In this document: one piece after another, positions 17,830-22,458 of the stretch | Layout: each line of letters begins with the position of its first letter | Position numbering within the stretch: position 1 is the first letter of the stretch | IMG/VR virus record: IMGVR_UViG_3300025887_000153 | Span: 1-22,458 of that record | DNA length: 22,458 nucleotides | Origin: a virus | Reading direction: 5' to 3' (one strand) | The notes under the pieces: generated by a model | Told to the model about the DNA's origin: nothing | What the model saw: the letters and a program-made list of their open reading frames with translations, nothing else | Databases searched by the model: none | Made by a program: the position numbers and the translations under genes

Positions 17830-18121
17830 TTTGGTTCACCTCTACTGCTTCCCATCCCGCACCCACGTAACCCGCGATGTCGCACCATGTGTCGAACTTG
17901 GTGGGTGATGTCGTCATTCGGCTTAACTTTACTGCGATCATTGTCATCGCCACGTCAGAGCAGCTAATAGCTACATCTTCTTTTAGGACAGGCCTCAGAA
18001 GTATGGTCATCATATCCGCGATATCTTGGAAGTTCTCGGCGGGTTCGCCGTAATCTTGATTTCGATCAGCGTTGATGATCCGAAGAGCTTCGGTCAGCGG
18101 TAGGTCTCTTGCTTTAGACAT
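17819..18121 (-). CDS. DUF6378-like phage protein (100 aa)
   Basis: The pattern ADRNQDYGEPAENF ... SDVAMTMIAVKLSRM ... FDTWCDIAGYVGAGWE matches, from memory, the small phage family DUF6378 (conserved DR..YG...NF, then DxA...K.aR, then DxxxDxaGY). The length is normal for such proteins. The function is unknown. The conserved acidic residues in an all-helical small protein recall MazG-type nucleotide pyrophosphatases, but this is only a resemblance. ATG at 18121 overlaps the preceding gene by 8 nt, which implies coupled translation in the minus-strand operon. Confidence 0.7.
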   Translation of the reverse strand: MSKARDLPLTEALRIINADRNQDYGEPAENFQDIADMMTILLRPVLKEDVAISCSDVAMTMIAVKLSRMTTSPTKFDTWCDIAGYVGAGWEAVEVNQNGK

Positions 18122-18344
18122 GAGTGGTTTTCCCCATGCGTACGGCGTCGATCTCTAGCTGCGTAGCCAAGCACTTCAGTTCTACGAGCCGCTCCTTCTC
18201 GTGGCGCAGCTTCGTACGCGCGCGGTGCACATCGTCTGGGTCAACCGGATCAAGCGCCTCGATGCGGTCAAAGATGCTTTCGATCTCTGCTTCCTTGCGG
18301 ATGATACCCTGACGCGCGATGCTCAGTTCGTTTAGTGTATCCAT
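18114..18344 (-). CDS. Short helical protein of the recombination operon (76 aa)
   Basis: The frame is open further upstream, but the likely start is the ATG at 18344. It shares one base with the nuclease stop (TAATG) and has GGAG 9 nt upstream. The product (MDTLNELSIARQ...) is almost entirely charged helix with heptad-like spacing, so a small coiled-coil or antiparallel helical hairpin is likely, broken by LDPVDPDD at the middle. No family is recognised. Co-translation with the nuclease suggests an accessory or structural role in early metabolism. Confidence 0.65.
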   Translation of the reverse strand: MDTLNELSIARQGIIRKEAEIESIFDRIEALDPVDPDDVHRARTKLRHEKERLVELKCLATQLEIDAVRMGKTTHV

Positions 18345-19171
18345 TAGTTTTTCTCCGTGGGTCTGAGCATTTCGTATTCGCCGCAAACTTCTACGGCCTC
18401 TCGGTTCGTTAGTTTGCACGTCCAGCCGCCGTCCTTGTTGGCGAAGCTGTTCGTACAAAAGTGACAGGCGGGAGTAACGTCTGGGATTTCCCAGCAACTT
18501 TTCCTTTTAAAGCACGACTTGCAGTTCCAGCTTTCTGGTTCGGTTGCGCATCGTCCCGCCTGCCCATCAAGCGTAGCTTGTATCTTTATGTACATCGTGT
18601 CCCATTCTTCTTGATCGAAGAGGACAACTTCAGCGTGATATTGAGAGTTATTTTTACAGTAAGATACAAACAAGCTACGCTCAATTCTCATCATCGCCAT
18701 CATCATTTGCATCTGGCGATAATATTTTCTGTGCGAAACCTTCACACCGTACGACACGGTTTTCTTAAAGTTCGCATCGTTCATACTTTTGATCTCAAGG
18801 ATCATTGGACCCGTGCCGTCTTCGAAGTCGGCCAGCCCATCCGTGTTACAGACGACATGCCCACCGAGCCATTCCGCTCGGTGTTGCCTGCCAGTAACTT
18901 CGTCTTTTTCGTACACCCGCAAGTTGGCTTTGTTCTTTAGATCGCGAACAACCCAGTCCTCGATCCTGTGCCCAGCAAAGAATATTCTTTTTAACTGGGG
19001 GTCAGGGTCAACGTCTGGAAACCCGCGAAGGCTGAGAGCCATCTGTGCGATGCACTCAGTCCCCGCCATCGACGCCCCGATATAGGCACGGGCTACGCCT
19101 CGGTCTTCGTTGGCGTAGCCTTCGTCGATGGCATCAATTAGTGCCTGAGCTTGTGGGTGTACTGGGTGCAT
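18344..19171 (-). CDS. Cas4/RecB-type PD-(D/E)XK exonuclease with Fe-S-type cysteines (275 aa)
   Basis: Catalytic pattern: GHRIE (H68, E71), D111 in NTDGL, E126-I-K128 (the (D/E)xK motif), and Q153 in YYRQMQ, as in RecB/Cas4 nucleases. Cysteine C40 plus C217-x2-C220-x5-C226 repeats the spacing of the 4Fe-4S ligands in AddB/Cas4 enzymes. Four more cysteines (C236, C239, C252, C263) could bind zinc. Such nucleases resect DNA ends 5'-3' or 3'-5' to give single strands for annealing. The ATG follows the SSB stop directly (TAA-ATG) without a clear Shine-Dalgarno sequence, so translation is probably coupled. With Sak4 and SSB upstream it probably forms a phage recombination/repair module. The direction of resection cannot be read from sequence. 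Confidence 0.8.
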   Translation of the reverse strand: MHPVHPQAQALIDAIDEGYANEDRGVARAYIGASMAGTECIAQMALSLRGFPDVDPDPQLKRIFFAGHRIEDWVVRDLKNKANLRVYEKDEVTGRQHRAEWLGGHVVCNTDGLADFEDGTGPMILEIKSMNDANFKKTVSYGVKVSHRKYYRQMQMMMAMMRIERSLFVSYCKNNSQYHAEVVLFDQEEWDTMYIKIQATLDGQAGRCATEPESWNCKSCFKRKSCWEIPDVTPACHFCTNSFANKDGGWTCKLTNREAVEVCGEYEMLRPTEKN

Positions 19172-19621
19172 TTAAAAGGGAATTTCATCGTCTAAGGGCG
19201 CACTTGAGCCGCTGGTCTGAGCCTTACCACCTGTGGGCGCAAAGTGATAAGATACCTTACTGTTGGTCTTACCGTTGTACTCCTCGGATTTGACCATGAT
19301 ACCGACCTTCTTACCCTTGAAGAAGGAAACGCTTGGGGCTTCGTTCCCGTCGCTTCCAAGGATCATAAGGAGCTCTTTCAGTTGCTTCTTGCCAATCTCT
19401 GTCGCAGCAGGCGAGTTGCCGTGAAAGACATAAATCCACTGACGAATACCGCCATCGTTGTTACTATATGATAGTACCAACCGCGCAGTGTTCTTAGCGT
19501 CGTCCCGCTCGACGGACGCATCGGTGATAGTCACCTCATGCTTGCCGATTGGCAGAACTTTATTGCGCGAAACATCGACACCGGACAAATCCATGCCCTC
19601 TAATCCAAGAAAATCACTCAT
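19172..19621 (-). CDS. ssb: Single-stranded DNA-binding protein, acidic-tip type (149 aa)
   Basis: The start chosen is the ATG at 19621 (MSDFLG), with GGAG 9 nt upstream; earlier in-frame ATGs lack a site. Residues 22-130 are beta-strand rich, fitting an OB-like or DUF669-type fold (VTITDASVERD, ARLVLSYSN, WIYVFHG, KKVGIMVKSEEYNGK). A Gly/Ser linker leads to the C-terminal DDEIPF, nearly identical to the DDDIPF tip by which bacterial SSB recruits partner proteins. It should coat single-stranded DNA during replication and recombination and recruit Sak4, the nuclease or the primase. Its start overlaps the end of the Sak4-like gene by 8 nt. The OB fold is inferred; the tip is plain. Confidence 0.85.
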   Translation of the reverse strand: MSDFLGLEGMDLSGVDVSRNKVLPIGKHEVTITDASVERDDAKNTARLVLSYSNNDGGIRQWIYVFHGNSPAATEIGKKQLKELLMILGSDGNEAPSVSFFKGKKVGIMVKSEEYNGKTNSKVSYHFAPTGGKAQTSGSSAPLDDEIPF

Positions 19622-20405
19622 TGTTTGTTGCTCCATTTCCATTGTATTTGGCGAACTCTTTGTCGCTCATGTAGATACGTTCGATTAAATCAGTGACATC
19701 ATCGCACTCCTCAAAGGGTGCGAGGCGGCGGTGAGGATCACGGGTCTTGCCGTGCCAGCCATTGACTTGATCTGTCACAAGATAACGACGTACGGCCATC
19801 TTGCCGTTCTGCTCGGAGGTCTTACGCACCAAGCAAAATACGTTGTCATACAGGGCAGGGATTAGTTTCTGCACCTTCTTCTGAACCATCATCGGCCAGT
19901 AGTTTGTCGTGCCGTTGTCGTCCGTCTCTTCAGCGGCCAGAGCGGTAATGAGTACGTGCATGTCCAGATCGCGCACCCACTTCAAAGCAGCGGTAATTTT
20001 GCGCTCGTAAAGGCTCCACTTCTCAAAACCGTTCTTCGCGTCAGCGCCAAGCTCGGCTTCGACATCTGCGAAGCACTTCTGAGAAAGCTCGGTCGCACTA
20101 TCAATGGCAATCCATTTGTAACCCGCTTCCTTAAACTCTTTGGACATGACAAACTTAGTCAGGTCTCGAAAGCTGTACTCGCCTTCCTTCGTGGGTCGGT
20201 CGAAGGTGGTGAACGGAAGGTAATCGCAAGCGATGTCTGCGATGGACGACAGCCCACTTTCGCCCGATAGGATCAGACCTTTGCCAAAACGCTTGGCGTA
20301 GTTAGCGCACTGTGTAGTCTTGCCCGAACCGTGCATTCCGTACACCAGCGTCTTGCTGGCTCCGACGACACTAATGTCGTTAGTTTTGAGTGGAGTAATC
20401 TTCAT
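19614..20405 (-). CDS. Sak4-like AAA ATPase (AAA_24), single-strand annealing recombinase (263 aa)
   Basis: The start chosen is the ATG at 20405, which forms ATGA with the upstream stop; the frame is open 10 codons further but without a Shine-Dalgarno sequence. Walker A is GMHGSGKT (23-30) and Walker B is WIAIDS (D102). A lysine/arginine-rich C-terminal half carries YWPMMVQKKVQK and VRRYLVTD, as in the phage nucleotide-binding family AAA_24 (PF13479), whose members include Sak4. Sak4 proteins are short RecA-like ATPases that anneal single strands and usually need the phage SSB, here encoded directly downstream. It acts in the cytoplasm on replicating phage DNA. The family is well supported; annealing activity is by analogy. 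Confidence 0.82.
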   Translation of the reverse strand: MKITPLKTNDISVVGASKTLVYGMHGSGKTTQCANYAKRFGKGLILSGESGLSSIADIACDYLPFTTFDRPTKEGEYSFRDLTKFVMSKEFKEAGYKWIAIDSATELSQKCFADVEAELGADAKNGFEKWSLYERKITAALKWVRDLDMHVLITALAAEETDDNGTTNYWPMMVQKKVQKLIPALYDNVFCLVRKTSEQNGKMAVRRYLVTDQVNGWHGKTRDPHRRLAPFEECDDVTDLIERIYMSDKEFAKYNGNGATNNE

Positions 20406-20824
20406 GATTGAACCTTTATAGTTGGTGCGCCACATCCGATTGTGAGCGCTTTTTTCAAAACTTCCTGCACGTCAAGCGGCGCAGCATCTAACTTCTTGCG
20501 ATCAACTGTGAAGGACTGTGAGACGCAATCGGGCAGGCCGCTTGCTTCGTACGTATCTTTCAACAACTTTTTGTCCCAAACAAATTTCTCAGGAATACGG
20601 ACGACAAGTGTACGACCATCCTCCATTTCAATAGCGAACTCGCCCACTTCTTCGGGTAAGTCTGCGACCAAAATTTCTTTGATATAATCCAATGAGACCT
20701 TCGCGACATCAAGTTTCGCAAGGCAATCAGCGTATTGCTGTGCGGCTTGTTTTAATCTTGCTGATTTTGGGGGCTGCGGAGCCGGGAGCCAAATGTCTCC
20801 GAATATTAGGCCGTCTTCCTTCAT
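20402..20824 (-). CDS. Unknown early protein, first of the recombination operon (140 aa)
   Basis: The start at ATG 20824 has AAAGGA 7 nt upstream. The first half is helical (ARLKQAAQQYADCLAKLDVAKVSLDYIKEIL). The second half has a beta unit (EFAIEMEDGRTLVVRIPEKF) then W-DKKLLKDTYEASGLP, and ends in KKALTIGCGAPTIKV. I recall similar proteins beside Sak4-type genes in phages but cannot name a family with certainty. The helical part followed by a small alpha/beta unit could be a recombination cofactor or nuclease modulator. It is the first minus-strand gene after the divergent control region and is translationally joined to Sak4 (ATGA). Confidence 0.7.
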   Translation of the reverse strand: MKEDGLIFGDIWLPAPQPPKSARLKQAAQQYADCLAKLDVAKVSLDYIKEILVADLPEEVGEFAIEMEDGRTLVVRIPEKFVWDKKLLKDTYEASGLPDCVSQSFTVDRKKLDAAPLDVQEVLKKALTIGCGAPTIKVQS

Positions 20825-20916
20825 GAGATTGTCCTTTGAGATTAAATTTTAAAACATAAGTTGTGCCTGAGTATCGTATATGTTACGCCGTTAGTTGTTG
20901 CAAGAGGAAAAAAACA
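20825..20916. promoter_or_regulatory. Divergent control region between the early operon and the Cro-like gene
   Basis: This is the largest non-coding gap (92 bp). It is AT-rich in the middle and separates genes facing away from each other, so promoters for both directions should lie here. An 11-bp palindrome (TTAAATTTTAA, 20842-20852) and a short CGTA/TACG inverted pair (20875-20887) could be operator sites. I found no good sigma-70 -35/-10 pair on either strand, so a phage polymerase or activated promoter is possible. Shine-Dalgarno sites are visible at both ends. Confidence 0.5.
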
Positions 20917-21201
20917 ATGGGCTTCAAAATAAAAGAACTAATTGACGATCTCGGCGGCGCGCCATCTTTGGCTAAGAAGCTGAATGTGTGCCGTACAATT
21001 CCGTACGGTTGGATACGTCGCGACTTCATTTCCTCCACTTATCTTTCACAAATCAAAGAGGTCTGGCCGTTGGTCGATCTCAACTCATACTTCAAATCGG
21101 AGAAGATCAATGAAGACGACCTTAGAGGAAGCACTGGAATTACTAGATCGCGGTTGGGCAGTGATACCCATACTAGCGGAGACGAAGAGACCAGCAGTTA
21201 A
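20917..21201 (+). CDS. Cro-like small helix-turn-helix regulator (94 aa)
   Basis: The ATG at 20917 has AGAGGA 8 nt upstream; an earlier in-frame ATG at 20863 lacks a site and lies in the control region. Residues 3-45 fit a Cro/YdaS-type helix-turn-helix: a first helix (KIKELIDDLGG), then PSLAKKLNV, then the recognition region IPYGWIRRDFI with SSTYLSQI after it. The remaining tail is polar and low in complexity. By position it probably binds the adjacent divergent region and controls the early operon and itself. From residue 65 on the same DNA also encodes the start of the primase gene in another frame. It is a single small regulator without a CI-like partner in view. Confidence 0.75.
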   Translation: MGFKIKELIDDLGGAPSLAKKLNVCRTIPYGWIRRDFISSTYLSQIKEVWPLVDLNSYFKSEKINEDDLRGSTGITRSRLGSDTHTSGDEETSS

Positions 21202-22458
21202 GTGGGGCCACTACTGCGATGAGCTAAAGCTACCCACAGAAGATGAAGTAATAGAGTGGTTCGAGCGCTGGCCCGAAGCAAGCATTGCTGTAATCACTGG
21301 CCCTTTGTCTGGGCTGGTGATTGTAGACTGTGATAACGAGGACGCCTTGGATGAAGCCACACGGCTGGGCATGACCAAGACACCCATTAAAGTACGTACA
21401 AAAAAAGGCTGGCACTTTTACTTTAAGTTCCCGAAAGGTTCCGAGTGGATAAAAAACAGGGTAGGGGGCGACGGCAATGATGTAGACTGGCCGCGTTGCG
21501 ACGGTCTGGATTTGCGTGGCTCCAAAGGATACGCCGTTGCTCCACCGTCAAAGAATTACCAGTGGGTAATAACCGAGGGAGCAGATTTAGATGATCTTCC
21601 GATCTACACGCCACCGAAAATAACCCCATTAGTACGTGCTAATAATGTCGTTAATCTGAACGAGTGGAAATTTGAGGGCATGTCGCTCGCAGATGTTAAG
21701 TTATCGCAGCCCATATGGGATCGTACGAAAGAACTTGTTGATCGCATTGGTAAGCTGCCAGAGGGCGGGGGCAACGGTAGAGATGATCGCTTGTACAAGT
21801 ATATCTCTTCTCTTGCGGGTCAGGGGCTTGGCATCGAAGGTCTCACGTCAGGTGCCTTAGAGTTTATGGAAGCATTCTTTCAAAGCAATGTGGAGCAAGG
21901 CAAGGTTGCTCAGATGTGTGAACGTGCTCTTGAGAATGAAATCCGCAAGGGTAATCTCCCTATGGACCTAGAGCCAGAAGAGGAAGAGAAGCCACGCAAG
22001 TACAAGCCAATCACGACCGCCGACCTTGATGACTTACGTGAGTACGTAGCGGGTATGGAGTTCTATATTGACCCTATAGTCCCCACCAAAGGTACTATAC
22101 TTCAAGTTTTCGGGTACTCAGGCCACGGCAAGTCTATGTTCGTACGCCACCTGTTATATGCAGCAGCCGCAGGACAGCACAGGTTCGGCCCTTTCGATCT
22201 TGGTCAGAAGTCTCGCGTTCTCTACTTCGATTTCGAGAACAGCCGTGCAAACGTCGCGAACTTTCTTGATCGCAGCAAGCGCTCGTTCGGTGATGCGGGT
22301 GACAACTTCATGATTTGGGCACCGTTCAATGACGAGCACAGCATGAACCTGATGACGGAAGAGGGCGTACGAAACTTCCAAGCATGGATTAAAGCAGTAC
22401 GCCCGACCCATGTTGTGATCGATACGATCAGGTCAGCGTTTCCAGGTCTGCAAGAAAA
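21110..22458 (+). CDS. Primase-polymerase / AAA helicase fusion, 3'-truncated
   Basis: 449 residues are visible and the frame stays open to the window end. The ATG at 21110 has GGAG 7 nt upstream, and the conserved Prim-Pol N-terminus (ALELLDRGWAVIPI...KRPAVKW) begins at once, which supports this start. Prim-Pol domain (PF09250 type, about 5-160): D73-x-D75 metal ligands, H102 in WHFYF, D134-L-R-G, and VAPPS. A helical linker with an acidic run (EPEEEEKP) follows. The AAA_25/RepA-type helicase domain begins near 310: Walker A GYSGHGKS (335-342), a LYFDFEN strand (371-377), Walker B HVVIDT (D438). It should prime and unwind at the phage fork. The family is clear; the C-terminus is outside the window. 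Confidence 0.88.
   Translation, partial: MKTTLEEALELLDRGWAVIPILAETKRPAVKWGHYCDELKLPTEDEVIEWFERWPEASIAVITGPLSGLVIVDCDNEDALDEATRLGMTKTPIKVRTKKGWHFYFKFPKGSEWIKNRVGGDGNDVDWPRCDGLDLRGSKGYAVAPPSKNYQWVITEGADLDDLPIYTPPKITPLVRANNVVNLNEWKFEGMSLADVKLSQPIWDRTKELVDRIGKLPEGGGNGRDDRLYKYISSLAGQGLGIEGLTSGALEFMEAFFQSNVEQGKVAQMCERALENEIRKGNLPMDLEPEEEEKPRKYKPITTADLDDLREYVAGMEFYIDPIVPTKGTILQVFGYSGHGKSMFVRHLLYAAAAGQHRFGPFDLGQKSRVLYFDFENSRANVANFLDRSKRSFGDAGDNFMIWAPFNDEHSMNLMTEEGVRNFQAWIKAVRPTHVVIDTIRSAFPGLQE

Overview
The window looks like part of a lytic tailed-phage genome, most likely a podovirus-type phage of a marine proteobacterium. It contains an ejection-protein cassette ordered like T7 gp14-gp15-gp16 but with a far larger last protein, a Sak4/SSB/nuclease recombination module, and a primase-polymerase/helicase. 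Genes are tightly packed, with many ATGA, TAATG or 8-nt overlaps and no gap above 100 bases. I see no tRNA, rRNA, CRISPR array, insertion sequence, integrase or attachment site. Resemblance to the HMO-2011-type group (phages of SAR116/Roseobacter hosts) is my inference from gene content and was not checked by a search.

Region 1 (1-17533, plus strand) is the late or virion module. It begins inside a tail-fibre-like gene. This is followed by a conserved-looking unknown of 379 aa, a small 80-aa unknown, a GNAT-type acetyltransferase, a low-complexity Ser/Thr/Asn-rich protein with a nine-glycine hinge, and then three proteins of 312, 933 and about 3144 aa. These three match the order and rising size of T7-type internal virion (DNA ejection) proteins. 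The giant protein carries an HELGH zinc-metallopeptidase motif, a possible ADP-ribosyltransferase-like segment, a repeat-rich acidic linker and hydrophobic stretches near both ends.

Region 2 (17530-20824, minus strand) is an early or recombination module that converges on region 1 and overlaps it by 4 nt. In transcription order it encodes a 140-aa unknown, a Sak4-like AAA ATPase, an SSB with the canonical acidic C-terminal tip, a Cas4/RecB-type PD-(D/E)XK nuclease with an iron-sulfur-type cysteine pattern, a short helical protein, a DUF6378-like protein and a small helix-turn-helix protein. Sak4, SSB and the nuclease probably form a single-strand-annealing recombination system.

Region 3 (20825-22458) starts with a 92-bp AT-rich divergent control region. 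A Cro-like small DNA-binding protein on the plus strand follows, and its last 30 codons overlap the start of a primase-polymerase/AAA helicase that runs off the window.

At the DNA level the palindrome CGTACG occurs about 31 times by hand count, against roughly 5-6 expected by chance. It occurs in all three codon phases and on both gene arms. This is the strongest signal in the window that the genes do not explain.
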